This document shows positions 37,854-46,046 of a stretch of DNA of 64,000 nucleotides, piece by piece. Made by a program: the position numbers and the translations under genes. Position 1 is the first letter of the stretch, and each line of letters begins with the position of its first letter. The notes beneath the pieces were generated by a model, which saw nothing but the letters and a program-made list of their open reading frames with translations, was not told the origin of the DNA and did no database searches. This DNA comes from Subdoligranulum variabile (lineage in GTDB: Bacteria > Bacillota > Clostridia > Oscillospirales > Ruminococcaceae): positions 3,180,955 through 3,244,954 of the forward strand of contig NZ_CP102293.1 in NCBI RefSeq assembly GCF_025152575.1, written 5' to 3'.

Positions 37854-38370
37854 AAGCCTGCTTCATAGCCGGATGTTGGGAAACCTCCCCGGGCTCGGTA
37901 ACACCTCCGGCAAAAATCGTCCCGGCGAGGGAAGCTTTTTCAAAACAATCGACCCAACCTTGCAGACCACGCGCGCTTCCTTCTACGGTAGACGGATCGT
38001 CTTCCGCCGCGCTGGCCAGCAGATATACTGTGCGGAATGCGTACTCGCGGGAATACAGCGGATTGCAGCGATCAAGCAAGGTTTTCAGCTGTCCGGAAAG
38101 CCCGTAATAATAGACCGACGAAGCAAAAGCCACTACATCAGCCTGGCAGATTTTATCGGCGATGGCAACGGCATCATCGTTCACTACGCATTTGCAGGTC
38201 TTCTGGCAAGCCAGACATCCACGGCAAAAGGCAATGGTCTTTTCTTTGAGACTGATCACTTCTACAGAATGCCCTGCATCGCGGGCACCGCGGGCAAAAA
38301 CTTCTGCCAGTGCATCGGAATTGCTGCCGGCGCGCAAGCTGCTGGTTATGACCACCACATTCTTAGGCAT
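37828..38370 (-). CDS. flavodoxin-fold NAD(P)H-dependent oxidoreductase
   Basis: The protein of about 180 residues opens with VVVITSSLRAGSNSDALAEVFA, the FMN phosphate-binding loop of the FMN_red/iron-sulfur flavoprotein family. It has the Cys cluster GCLACQKTCKCV (C-x2-C-x3-C-x1-C) and the flavin-contacting VVAFASSVYYYGLSGQLKTLLDR. The four Cys may hold a [4Fe-4S] cluster as in Isf-type flavoproteins. AAAGGGGG precedes the ATG at 38370. It is coupled with the DUF3737 gene upstream and the cyclophilin-like gene downstream. Confidence 0.88.
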   Translation of the reverse strand: MPKNVVVITSSLRAGSNSDALAEVFARGARDAGHSVEVISLKEKTIAFCRGCLACQKTCKCVVNDDAVAIADKICQADVVAFASSVYYYGLSGQLKTLLDRCNPLYSREYAFRTVYLLASAAEDDPSTVEGSARGLQGWVDCFEKASLAGTIFAGGVTEPGEVSQHPAMKQAYETGKTLI

Positions 38371-39247
38371 GTTTGGTTGCCCCCTTTTCGTCTGCATTTC
38401 GAGCATTTTTCTGTGTGCCGATGAGAATCTTTCCCTGTGAATGCGGATCGTCCCGAATAATCTCCCCTACAGCAGGCAGAAAAATGTGCCCTGCCAGCGG
38501 ATTCTTGACGCTCAGCACCGGTGTGGTGATTTCAGCCTCCACTTCGGATTTTTCGAAGCAGAGATCCGTATCCACCATCTCGCAATCAATCAAAGTTAGG
38601 TTTTTGCAGTAACAGAACGGTTGGGTGCCAATGATCTTGCAGTGTTCCAGTGTCAATCCATCGGAATACCACCCAAGATATTCCCCTTTAATAATGCTGT
38701 TCCGCACTGTCACATTCTTCCCGTGCCAGAAGGCGTCCTTTGTTTCGAAGCGACAATCACTGAATACCGCATTCTCAATATATTGGAAAGAATATTTTCC
38801 CTGGAAATTTACCCGTTCTAATTCAATGTTGCGGGCTCTCAGCAGAAAATACTCACTTTGCGCAGTGCAATCCTGCATATGGATTCCATCGGCAGACCAT
38901 CCGAACTCCGGCGAATCAATATCGCACCGGAACAGCGACACATCCATGCATTCCCGCACAGCTTTGATACCATGCAGTTTTGTATTCTTGATTTGAACAT
39001 GGCTGGAATACCACAAAGCAGCGCGGCAGAGCGGTGTCAGTTCGCTGTCCTGGATGCATAGCTGTTCATCATGCCAGAATGGATAGCGCAGGTTCATAAA
39101 GCAATGCTCCACCTGTACATTCCGACTTTCCTTGAGTGCACTCTCTCCGTCCGCGGGGCCATCAAAGCGACAGTTCCGCACAAGAATGCCGTCGCTTCCG
39201 TAAAGCGCCCGCTCCTCATCAAAGGTTCGATTTTCCAAAAGGACCAT
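38363..39247 (-). CDS. DUF3737 family protein
   Basis: The protein of about 294 residues is built of irregular right-handed beta-helix-like repeats (NTKLHGIKAVRECMDVS, DCRFETKDAFWHGKNVTVRN, LEHCKIIGTQPFCYCKNLTLIDC). It matches DUF3737, a family of pectate-lyase-like folds with no known activity. The motif H/Y-x-x-N-V repeats about every 20 residues. The start at 39247 has GAGGGGA upstream. It lies in the hydrolase-DUF3737-flavodoxin-cyclophilin cluster often seen together in gut Firmicutes. Confidence 0.88.
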   Translation of the reverse strand: MVLLENRTFDEERALYGSDGILVRNCRFDGPADGESALKESRNVQVEHCFMNLRYPFWHDEQLCIQDSELTPLCRAALWYSSHVQIKNTKLHGIKAVRECMDVSLFRCDIDSPEFGWSADGIHMQDCTAQSEYFLLRARNIELERVNFQGKYSFQYIENAVFSDCRFETKDAFWHGKNVTVRNSIIKGEYLGWYSDGLTLEHCKIIGTQPFCYCKNLTLIDCEMVDTDLCFEKSEVEAEITTPVLSVKNPLAGHIFLPAVGEIIRDDPHSQGKILIGTQKNARNADEKGATKHA

Positions 39248-39271
39248 TCTAACGCTTCCCCTCTCCATTCC

Positions 39272-40264
39272 TTACGCAAAAACCTTACGGAAGAATTCTG
39301 TAATCTCATCAAAGGGAATCACATCCATCCGATCATATAGATCGGTATGTACCGCCCCGGGAATCAGTAACAATTGTTTGTTGTCCTTGTAAGGATTGTG
39401 CCGCATCATATTGGCAAAGGCATCCTTGGTAAAATAGCAGGAATGTGCTTTTTCACCGTGAATCATCAAAACTGCACTGCGGATCTCATTGCTGTAGCGC
39501 AGAATAGGCTGGTTCATAAACGACATACACCCGATGACATTCCAGCCACCGTTGGAGTTCAGGGAACGTGCATGGTACCCACGGGGCGTTTTATAGTAAT
39601 CGTAATAATCCTTTACGAAAAATGGCGCATTTTCCGGAAGCGGATCCACAACACCGCCCCCCAGTGCGTACGTTCCATTCCGATAATCCTCGGTACGTTG
39701 TCTATTCAGGGCCTGCCGCTTGGCATAACGGGCCTCTGCAGAATCCTCGCTGTCAAAATACCCATTGGCATTGACGCGGGCCATGTCGTACATGGTGGAG
39801 GTCACGGTAGCCTTCACACGGGTATCTAGAGCCGCCGTATTCAAGGCCATACCGCCCCATCCACAGATGCCGATAATCCCAATTCTGTCGGGGTCTGCCT
39901 GATCCAGCGTCGAAAGATAGTCTACTGCCGCCTGGAAATCCTCGGTATTGATATCCGGAGACGCCATATAGCGCGGTTCACCGCCGCTTTCTCCCGTAAA
40001 GGAGGGATCAAATGCCAGCGTCACAAAGCCGCGAGCTGCCATCGTCTGGGCATACAATCCTGAGGATTGTTCTTTGACGGCGCCAAAGGGACCGCAAACA
40101 GCAATGGCAGGCAGCCGGGCCTCTGCTGCCTGCTTGGGGGTGTAAAGATCTCCCACCAGCTCAATTCCATATCGATTATGAAAAACCACCTTGCGGTGAT
40201 TTACCCGTTCATTTTCAGGAAATGTTTTATCCCATTCCTGGGTCACAATCGTTGCTTTTTGCAT
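39272..40264 (-). CDS. alpha/beta hydrolase (dienelactone hydrolase-like)
   Basis: The 330-residue protein has the alpha/beta hydrolase fold: LPAIAVCGPFGAVKEQSSGLYAQTMAARGF, and the nucleophile elbow IGICGWGGMAL (G-x-C-x-G-G, a Cys in place of the usual Ser). Partial acid-base residues follow, with GAVHTDLYDR supplying the catalytic His. Cys nucleophiles are typical of dienelactone hydrolases. Related genes are annotated as YcjY-like hydrolases. It is preceded by a coiled-coil regulator-like gene that overlaps by 22 bp. Confidence 0.85.
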   Translation of the reverse strand: MQKATIVTQEWDKTFPENERVNHRKVVFHNRYGIELVGDLYTPKQAAEARLPAIAVCGPFGAVKEQSSGLYAQTMAARGFVTLAFDPSFTGESGGEPRYMASPDINTEDFQAAVDYLSTLDQADPDRIGIIGICGWGGMALNTAALDTRVKATVTSTMYDMARVNANGYFDSEDSAEARYAKRQALNRQRTEDYRNGTYALGGGVVDPLPENAPFFVKDYYDYYKTPRGYHARSLNSNGGWNVIGCMSFMNQPILRYSNEIRSAVLMIHGEKAHSCYFTKDAFANMMRHNPYKDNKQLLLIPGAVHTDLYDRMDVIPFDEITEFFRKVFA

Positions 40265-40518
40265 GATTCACGCCTCCGTTGTTCTTCGTCTTCCTGCTGC
40301 ATAGTGTAAACCAGATGATCCAGACAATCGATTTTATACTGAATCCGGTGCAGTTTTTGCAGCAGCATTGATTTTTGGCAGGAGAGCAGCCGATATTGTT
40401 CCCGCCGGCATTGCCGTTGTTCCAGATCCAGATATTGCGTCACCACAGGCAATCCACATCCGGCATCTTTTAAATTTCGTCGGATGCGAAACGCATGTTC
40501 CTCGCTGATTTCTTTCAT
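40243..40518 (-). CDS. MerR-like dimerisation coiled coil without DNA-binding domain
   Basis: The 91-residue protein starts MKEISEEHAFRIRRNLKDAGC and continues as a long helix rich in Gln, Arg and Leu. It resembles the second half of MerR-family regulators (a short 'LKDAG..L' helix followed by a dimerisation coiled coil), but the winged helix-turn-helix that should precede it is absent. A GAGGGGGGAG ribosome binding site directly before the ATG shows it is expressed as a short protein and not a simple 5' deletion in the reading frame. It could act as a dominant partner of a full MerR protein (inference). Confidence 0.65.
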   Translation of the reverse strand: MKEISEEHAFRIRRNLKDAGCGLPVVTQYLDLEQRQCRREQYRLLSCQKSMLLQKLHRIQYKIDCLDHLVYTMQQEDEEQRRRESCKKQRL

Positions 40519-40586
40519 ACGGCTCCCCCCTCTCTTTCTGGTTTTATTGTAGTTCTCTTTTTGATAAAGAGCAAATACTTGTTTTT

Positions 40587-40630
40587 TCTTTCATGATATG
40601 CTTGCAGAGCATTTCATGAAAGAGTATACT
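40587..40630 (+). promoter_or_regulatory. lysR promoter inside a 16-bp palindrome
   Basis: Arms TCTTTCATGATATGCT (40587-40602) and AGCATTTCATGAAAGA (40608-40623) match at 15 of 16 positions around a 5-base centre. A promoter is embedded: TTGCAG at 40602-40607 and TATACT at 40625-40630 with a 17-base spacer. The -35 therefore sits in the centre of the palindrome, so a bound dimer would block transcription of the LysR gene and could also act on the divergent operon starting at 40518. Confidence 0.75.
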
Positions 40631-40658
40631 ATAATCAGGAAAGGAGGACGCCTGTACG

Positions 40659-41552
40659 ATGGAAATCAGAGTTTTGCGCTATTTTTTGGCTGTGGCACGG
40701 GAAGAAAGTATTACCGCTGCCGCCAACTTCCTTCACCTGACACAGCCGACATTATCCAGGCAAATTCACGATTTGGAAGAGGAACTGGGGCAACAACTCC
40801 TAATCCGCAAAAGTCATCGCGTGGCACTGACTCCGGAAGGAATGCTGCTTCGCAAGCGCGCTGAAGAGATTCTCTCTATGGTTGACAAGACCGAATCGGA
40901 GTTCCGCTCTCTCGAAACTACCATCAGTGGTGACGTTTATATCGGCAGCGGCGAGACGCAAGCCGTTCGTCAGATTGCAAGAATCATCCGGCAGCTGCAG
41001 CAGGACTATCCAGACATTCATTACCATATGCACAGCGGCAACGCACAAGATATCACCGATCGCCTGGATAACGGATTACTGGATTTTGGCGTCCTGATTC
41101 AGCCTGCGGATATCACCAAGTACGATTCTCTTGTGCTGCCCGACAAGGATGTATGGGGTGTCATCATGCGCAAGGACAGCCCATTGGCCGCCAAACAATC
41201 CGTATGTAAAGAAGATTTGCGTTTTCTGCCGCTGCTTTGTTCACGCCAAGCGATCTTATCGCAACGGCACGGCAACGCCTTTGCATCCTGGTTCGGCTCC
41301 GAATTCGAAAAACTCAACATTGTCTGTACGTATAATCTGATTTACAACGCCGCTATTATGGTGGAAGAGGGTATCGGGTACGCGGTAACGCTGGATCATC
41401 TGGCAAACACATCTGCCAACAGCGCGTTGTGTTTTCGTCCACTGGTTCCCCGCCTGGAATCCGGGCTCAACATTGTTTGGAAGAAGTATCAGATTTTCTC
41501 TCCTGCAGCAGAGATCTTTCTGCAGAGATTGCAGCAGGCATTTGAAGCTTGA
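40659..41552 (+). CDS. LysR-family transcriptional regulator
   Basis: The 297-residue protein has an N-terminal winged helix-turn-helix (MEIRVLRYFLAVAREESITAAANFLHLTQPTLSRQI) and a long linker helix. The LysR substrate domain follows (VYIGSGETQAVRQIARIIRQLQQDYPDIHYHMHSG). It is divergent from the coiled-coil/hydrolase/DUF3737/flavodoxin/cyclophilin genes, the usual LysR arrangement, so those are the likely targets. GAAAGGAGG lies upstream of the ATG. The effector is unknown. Confidence 0.92.
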   Translation: MEIRVLRYFLAVAREESITAAANFLHLTQPTLSRQIHDLEEELGQQLLIRKSHRVALTPEGMLLRKRAEEILSMVDKTESEFRSLETTISGDVYIGSGETQAVRQIARIIRQLQQDYPDIHYHMHSGNAQDITDRLDNGLLDFGVLIQPADITKYDSLVLPDKDVWGVIMRKDSPLAAKQSVCKEDLRFLPLLCSRQAILSQRHGNAFASWFGSEFEKLNIVCTYNLIYNAAIMVEEGIGYAVTLDHLANTSANSALCFRPLVPRLESGLNIVWKKYQIFSPAAEIFLQRLQQAFEA

Positions 41553-41619
41553 CTCTCTTAAGGAACGGGCGCCTTGCATTCAGCCAGCAGATTCTGCGAT
41601 CCAATCCTTTTCAAACGAC

Positions 41620-41654
41620 AAAAGAGACATCCCTGTCAAAGGGATGCCTCTTTT
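41620..41654. terminator. bidirectional terminator between lysR and yaaA
   Basis: Arms AAAAGAGACATCCC (41620-41633) and GGGATGCCTCTTTT (41641-41654) pair with one mismatch and carry flanking A and T runs. Confidence 0.88.
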
Positions 41655-41665
41655 GTTTTCGGTGT

Positions 41666-42415
41666 TTATCCATTGTTTTTCAGAAAAACATAGGTTTCAT
41701 TATCAGAGTGGTCCGGCGAAAAAACGAATTGCATCCTGTCAAACTCTTTCAACTCCTCAGGGCTTTTCACATGACGTTCGGCCATAAAGCGCACCATCTC
41801 CCCTCGTGCCATCTTGCACATAGTTGCTTTTTCCAGGATCTTCCCTGCTCGAATTTCTCCGAATATGCAGGTCACAAAACGAATGTCGTTTGAGCGATAG
41901 CGGGAAATGCACATGCTGTATTCTTTGGACGCTAAATTTACAATACAGTCCGTCTGGGCAAAAAGAGCTTTTGCAAGACAATCACCCCAGAATGCATAGA
42001 TATCTTTGGCCCCTGCCACTGGCAGTTTGGCCTGCATTTCCAGACGATACGGCGTCACGCCATCAAAGGGGCGGAGCATCCCGTAAAACCCGGAAAGGAT
42101 TCGCAAATGTTCCTGTACGTATGCCAGTTCCTCCTCGTTGAAAACGCCTGGTGCCATATATTGATACTGTATTCCTTCATAACTCAGGATGGCGGGAGTC
42201 AGATTTTTACGCAAATCCATCTTTTGCAAGCGTTCTACATTAAGGCGGGCCAGCGTATCGTTGCATTTCCAGACTTTTCGGATTTCTTCATAAGACATGG
42301 CTCGCATCGTTTGGCGCAGCATCTGCGTTTTGTCCAGAAAGTCCGGCAGATTCTGCCAGGGCAGGCTATCCAGGTCCACATGCATCTTTTTGGCAGGTGA
42401 TAGAATGATTCTCAT
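41666..42415 (-). CDS. yaaA: peroxide stress protein YaaA (DUF328)
   Basis: The 249-residue protein starts MRIILSPAKKMHVD and has the YaaA marks ILSYEGIQYQYMAPGVFNEEELAY, RILSGFYGMLRPFDGVTPYRLEMQ and KMARGEMVRFMAE. In E. coli YaaA lowers free intracellular iron during peroxide stress and binds DNA. It lies 66 bp downstream of the peroxiredoxin gene on the same strand, fitting a shared oxidative-stress role. Confidence 0.93.
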   Translation of the reverse strand: MRIILSPAKKMHVDLDSLPWQNLPDFLDKTQMLRQTMRAMSYEEIRKVWKCNDTLARLNVERLQKMDLRKNLTPAILSYEGIQYQYMAPGVFNEEELAYVQEHLRILSGFYGMLRPFDGVTPYRLEMQAKLPVAGAKDIYAFWGDCLAKALFAQTDCIVNLASKEYSMCISRYRSNDIRFVTCIFGEIRAGKILEKATMCKMARGEMVRFMAERHVKSPEELKEFDRMQFVFSPDHSDNETYVFLKNNG

Positions 42416-42481
42416 TTCGTCTTTTCTCCGTCATAAATGGACAGTGCTTCGAAATAAATTCTCTGACTCCCAAAACGCACT

Positions 42482-42946
42482 TTATTTTTTCCCTTTAAAA
42501 TATTCCAGAATTTCAGCAGCGTTGGTATCGGGTTTCACTTTAGGCATTACCTTTTCGATATTTCCCTGCGGATCGATGATATAGGTCGAGCGCACTACCC
42601 CCATGCTGACCTTGCCATAGAGTTTTTTCTCTTGCCAGACACCGTAAGATTCAATCGCTTTTCGTTCAGGATCCGAAAGCAGTAGGAATGGCAGGTTATA
42701 TTTTTGTGCAAATTTGAGGTGGGACGCTACAGAGTCTTTGCTGATACCAATGACGACAACATCGCTGCTTTGAAATCCTTCAAAATTCTGTGTGAATGCG
42801 CAGGCCTGACGAGTGCACCCCGGCGTATTGTCCCGAGGATAAAAATACAAGACCACATACTTACCCAAGAAATCGGCCAGGCTTACCTCCTTGCCGTTTT
42901 GATCCGACAAGGTAAAATCTGGCGCTTTTGTACCAACTTCCAACAT
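42482..42946 (-). CDS. bcp: thiol peroxidase (Bcp/PrxQ)
   Basis: A thioredoxin-dependent peroxiredoxin of 154 residues reduces hydroperoxides. It begins MLEVGTKAPDFTLSDQNGKEVSL and carries YFYPRDNTPGCTRQACAFTQNFEGF: the peroxidatic Cys in T-P-G-C-T and a likely resolving Cys five residues later, as in PrxQ. The ATG at 42946 has AAAGGAGCC upstream, and a promoter lies at 42977-43006. A longer in-frame reading to 43045 would begin upstream of that promoter and is rejected. Confidence 0.95.
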   Translation of the reverse strand: MLEVGTKAPDFTLSDQNGKEVSLADFLGKYVVLYFYPRDNTPGCTRQACAFTQNFEGFQSSDVVVIGISKDSVASHLKFAQKYNLPFLLLSDPERKAIESYGVWQEKKLYGKVSMGVVRSTYIIDPQGNIEKVMPKVKPDTNAAEILEYFKGKK

Positions 42947-42976
42947 AAATAAGGCTCCTTTCCCAGTAATGCAGTA

Positions 42977-43006
42977 AGTATATTCCTTCCCTGCCTCCAT
43001 CGTCAA
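42977..43006 (-). promoter_or_regulatory. bcp promoter
   Basis: On the minus strand TTGACG (43006-43001) and TATACT (42982-42977) are 18 bases apart, about 30 bp before the start. Confidence 0.65.
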
Positions 43007-43022
43007 GAAAAAATCTCCGATG

Positions 43023-43910
43023 TTACCAATAGCGCATTCCGACATTGAAAACGCCCAGAATCAGCAGGTGGGCTGGATAATACCAGTAAAAAAATTTCTT
43101 GGCGCGAAACCGGCTTTTGGCCGTCGGATCATACAGAAAAATTCCAACGGCAGCCGCAGAGCAGAACAGGATGTTCCAGATATTTTCTGTAAAGAAAGCA
43201 TAAAAAAGGATACTCCACAGAACCAAAAATAGTGCTTGATATATTTTTCCGGGCAGGATGGCAAACCCCGTAATCAAGACAATTCCAAGTAAGCCGGTGC
43301 CATAATCAGCAGGCAAACCATATGCGATCAGCAGTAGGCTACCTCCAATGCACAGCCCAATGCGTTGCTTGATCTTTCCATCATAGCGGTGTTCCAAGGC
43401 GTACAGGCAGAAAAAAGCCATCAAAAAAGTATAAAGTACATTGATATTTTGACACAAAAACCAGAATCCCTGGACTTGTACCTGAATCCCAGGAAGGAGA
43501 GCTGCCACAGCCACCAGCAGAAGGCTCCTGTCCCCTTGTTCATGGAGTATGAAATGCCAGTATACCCAAACCGCCACCATCGCAAACAGGAGATAACTTA
43601 GCATCCAATGAACTTGAATACCGTTGCCGTCCCCCATCATTCTATTGGGGGCGCAAAAGGCCATACAAAAAGGGATCTGGGATGCCACAGCCCCCCTGGT
43701 AATGTTAAGAAAATATTTCTTCCTGTCATGGGTTTTGTGCCAGCCTTGCGCCAGACAAAAAGCGAAAAGCGGAAAAGCGATCCGACCAATAGCACGGAGA
43801 ATGGAAGAATCAAAAGGAAGCAAGTCCCACCCTTCTCTGCCGAACACCAGCCCCACATGGTCAATGGTCATCGCCAACAAGGCAAGGCCTTTCATCCAAA
43901 ATGTAGACAT
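43023..43910 (-). CDS. TraX-family membrane protein
   Basis: The 295-residue polytopic protein (about eight transmembrane helices) has the TraX opening MKGLALLAMTIDHVGLVFG, then the ILRAIGRIAFPLFAFCLAQGW motif. The family was named for F-pilin acetylation, but chromosomal homologues are acyltransferase-like proteins of unknown substrate. It is a single gene; its end lies only 77 bp before the bcp start, so the bcp promoter overlaps its 3' end. Confidence 0.88.
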   Translation of the reverse strand: MSTFWMKGLALLAMTIDHVGLVFGREGWDLLPFDSSILRAIGRIAFPLFAFCLAQGWHKTHDRKKYFLNITRGAVASQIPFCMAFCAPNRMMGDGNGIQVHWMLSYLLFAMVAVWVYWHFILHEQGDRSLLLVAVAALLPGIQVQVQGFWFLCQNINVLYTFLMAFFCLYALEHRYDGKIKQRIGLCIGGSLLLIAYGLPADYGTGLLGIVLITGFAILPGKIYQALFLVLWSILFYAFFTENIWNILFCSAAAVGIFLYDPTAKSRFRAKKFFYWYYPAHLLILGVFNVGMRYW

Positions 43911-44346
43911 CCGCAGCTCCTCTTTTCAACGATTCTTTCTGCGTGTACGCACCCACTTCTTCCAGAGCGCTTTCCGGTGGCAACATGAGTTACAGGATAA
44001 TCAGAACTCGTATGTCTCCGTTTTTCTTTCAAAAAACAGGTGATACCAATCAAGATGATGCTTTTGAAACACACAAATGACAAGCAATAAAATTTTACTT
44101 TTCTCGACATAAAGTATGAACCAATTTTACCATGTTGAAACAGGGAAAACAACGGATGATGTTGCGCAGGCAGTAGAAATCCTCCAGTCGCTTCCCTTTC
44201 AGGAGGAAAAAGGCGTCTGGTGAAACTGCCCAATGTATCCGCTGTGCAGATGTGAATATTGACCAATACTTTTCCATTATCAAAGACATCTTTTGACTTA
44301 TATGCACACTTACCATACAACTTTTTAATATTTTTGATAAAATTTG
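43911..44346. other. intergenic region with a small gene remnant
   Basis: Apart from the short reading frame at 44116-44223 I see no gene, RNA or repeat here. It is AT-rich towards the right, where the tctC promoter begins at 44347. Confidence 0.6.
44116..44223 (+). pseudogene. DUF302-like fragment (tentative)
   Basis: A 35-codon frame reads MNQFYHVETGKTTDDVAQAV and then EILQSLPFQEEKGVW. The start recalls the DUF302 domain opening (F-Y-x-V-E-T-x-K-x-x-x-D-x-x-x-A-V), but the domain ends abruptly. It has no ribosome binding site, so I read it as a relic and not an expressed gene. Confidence 0.3.
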
Positions 44347-44375
44347 TTGACCTTGTTGCATTGCCATGTTACATT
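44347..44375 (+). promoter_or_regulatory. promoter of the tctCBA-sulfatase-gntR operon
   Basis: TTGACC (44347-44352) and TACATT (44370-44375) are 17 bases apart, about 75 bp before tctC. No clear GntR operator is visible, although the GntR-LacI hybrid at the end of the operon is the obvious candidate regulator. Confidence 0.65.
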
Positions 44376-44451
44376 GGAACAAACAAACCGGCGGGAGCAT
44401 CCCTGCCGAAAGCGTACGGCAATTTATCACACACCGAAAAGGAGCAACATG

Positions 44452-45417
44452 ATGAAAAAACGTTTCCTATCCTTGGGCCTGGCCCTGACCATGAGTGCTG
44501 GCGTTTTGGCTGGCTGCAGCGGTTCTCAAAAAAGTAGCTGGAAGGTAACATGCCCCTGGGCCCCCTCCGGCGTGGCTGCAGTAGTCAGCCAGAAAGCGGC
44601 GGAAATGTCCACCAAATACTCCGACAAACTCACACTGGTCGCAGAAGCCGTTCCCGGGGATGCAGCCACCGTCAACACATGGATTGCCAATAACGACGCC
44701 AACAGCAAGGAACTGGTCTTCGTGGGCGAAGGTCTGCTTTCCATCACTTCCATTCTGGACCCCGCCAAGATGCAGTTCACTTACGACGACTTTGCCTATG
44801 TAGAAAATCTGTATTCTTCGGTTTTCGTTCTTTCCGCAGATGCTACGTTGAACGTCAAAACGCTGGAAGACTTGGAAACCTATGTGAAGGATACTTCGGA
44901 AATCAGTGTGGCGGTCAACGGGGCCACCGGTTCGGAAGCTTTTCTGGCGGCTTCCCTGTTCGGGTCTATGGGCGCTGGGGATAAACTGAAGCTGACGCCC
45001 TATCAGTCCGCCGCCGAGGCCGCCCAGGCCGTCGCCAAGGGCGAGTCCAGCTTTGCGGTTTCGCACCAGTCCCAGATTCTGGAAACTGCCCAGCAGGGTG
45101 ATGTTAACGTGGTTTGTGCCTTTGATGAAAAGGCCATTGAACACGGCCCCTTCGCCGGTGTACAGGGTGTCGGGGAACACGGCTACCCCTACTTCCGCAA
45201 TCGCTGCTTTGTCATGGCACGGGCGGGAACTGATGCCGACAAGGTTACCGAGCTGAAGGAACTGTATGACGAGATCCTGTCCGATGAAGAGGTCAAGACT
45301 TGGCTGCAGGATACCATGCTGCTGGAAGTGGATCCCATGTCCCAGGAGGATGTGGAACAGCACATTGAGAATGTAAAGAACATCGTCAACGAATACAAGG
45401 ACATTGTTGCCGGCTGA
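44452..45417 (+). CDS. tctC: tripartite tricarboxylate-type transporter substrate-binding lipoprotein
   Basis: The protein of about 321 residues starts with a lipoprotein signal (LALTMSAGVLAGC, lipobox L-A-G-C) and then has the TctC-type periplasmic-binding fold. W-A-P-S-G near the start, DAATVNTWIANND and EISVAVNGATGSEAF match the family. TctC captures an anionic ligand, classically citrate or another carboxylate, and hands it to TctAB. GGAG lies 7 bases before the second of two tandem ATGs (44449, 44452). A GC-rich hairpin behind the gene may raise its level over tctBA. Confidence 0.88.
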   Translation: MKKRFLSLGLALTMSAGVLAGCSGSQKSSWKVTCPWAPSGVAAVVSQKAAEMSTKYSDKLTLVAEAVPGDAATVNTWIANNDANSKELVFVGEGLLSITSILDPAKMQFTYDDFAYVENLYSSVFVLSADATLNVKTLEDLETYVKDTSEISVAVNGATGSEAFLAASLFGSMGAGDKLKLTPYQSAAEAAQAVAKGESSFAVSHQSQILETAQQGDVNVVCAFDEKAIEHGPFAGVQGVGEHGYPYFRNRCFVMARAGTDADKVTELKELYDEILSDEEVKTWLQDTMLLEVDPMSQEDVEQHIENVKNIVNEYKDIVAG

Positions 45418-45431
45418 CAAGAATTTCATAC

Positions 45432-45465
45432 GGGGATGGGCCCGGGGGTTGCCCTGCCCATCCCC
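45432..45465 (+). terminator. intercistronic hairpin behind tctC
   Basis: GGGGATGGGC (45432-45441) pairs exactly with GCCCATCCCC (45456-45465), followed by TTCTTATTTC. A partial terminator or mRNA stabiliser of this kind is common after binding-protein genes. Confidence 0.6.
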
Positions 45466-45509
45466 TTCTTATTTCTGTGTTTGGCCGTCCAAGAAAAGGA
45501 GGTTGCCGG

Positions 45510-46025
45510 ATGAAAGACTCTCTGGCACAACTGCACGCCCGGCTGGATAGCTGGGGGGCGAAGCTGAGCAAAAAGGAAATTCGGATCCCGGTTGATTTAA
45601 CAGTGGGCATCCTCTTTTCCGCCTTTGCACTCTTCATTCTTTTCATTATGCCGCAGCAAGTGGTCATTTCCGAAAAAGATGTGGTCAATGGCCGCGCTTT
45701 TCCCTCTCTGCTCATGTGGGTCATGCTGATTTGCTGCGCGCTGTTGGTCTTCAAAGAGTTGTACAAACTGATCACCAAACAACCTATGAATTGGAAAACC
45801 CTCAACCTGTGGGTAGAGCTGAAAGCTCTGGCTATTCTGGGTATCCTTTTGATTTTCTACCTTCTCTGCCGATTGACAAATCTGTTTGTGGTGGGCGCTG
45901 TTTTCTGCGCACTGGGTTTTCTCGTTTATTTCCGTTGCAAAAAGCCCACCTATTACGCCATTACCCTCACGCTTGCCATAGGTATTTGGGCATTGTTCCG
46001 TTTTGCCCTTGGCGTTGACTTCTAA
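45510..46025 (+). CDS. tctB: tripartite transporter small subunit TctB
   Basis: The 171-residue membrane protein has four transmembrane helices (LTVGILFSAFALFILFIMP, SLLMWVMLICCALLVFKEL, ALAILGILLIFYLLC and ITLTLAIGIWALFRFALG), the TctB arrangement. AAAAGGAGG precedes the ATG at 45510. It lies between tctC and tctA with 21 bp to tctA. Confidence 0.85.
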   Translation: MKDSLAQLHARLDSWGAKLSKKEIRIPVDLTVGILFSAFALFILFIMPQQVVISEKDVVNGRAFPSLLMWVMLICCALLVFKELYKLITKQPMNWKTLNLWVELKALAILGILLIFYLLCRLTNLFVVGAVFCALGFLVYFRCKKPTYYAITLTLAIGIWALFRFALGVDF

Positions 46026-46046
46026 GCCGGAAAGGAGACCATTTCA

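Noticed and set aside
43892..44430. Two minus-strand reading frames upstream of the TraX gene
   Set aside because: They overlap each other in different frames, lack ribosome binding sites and show no domain; the region looks like AT-rich intergenic DNA.
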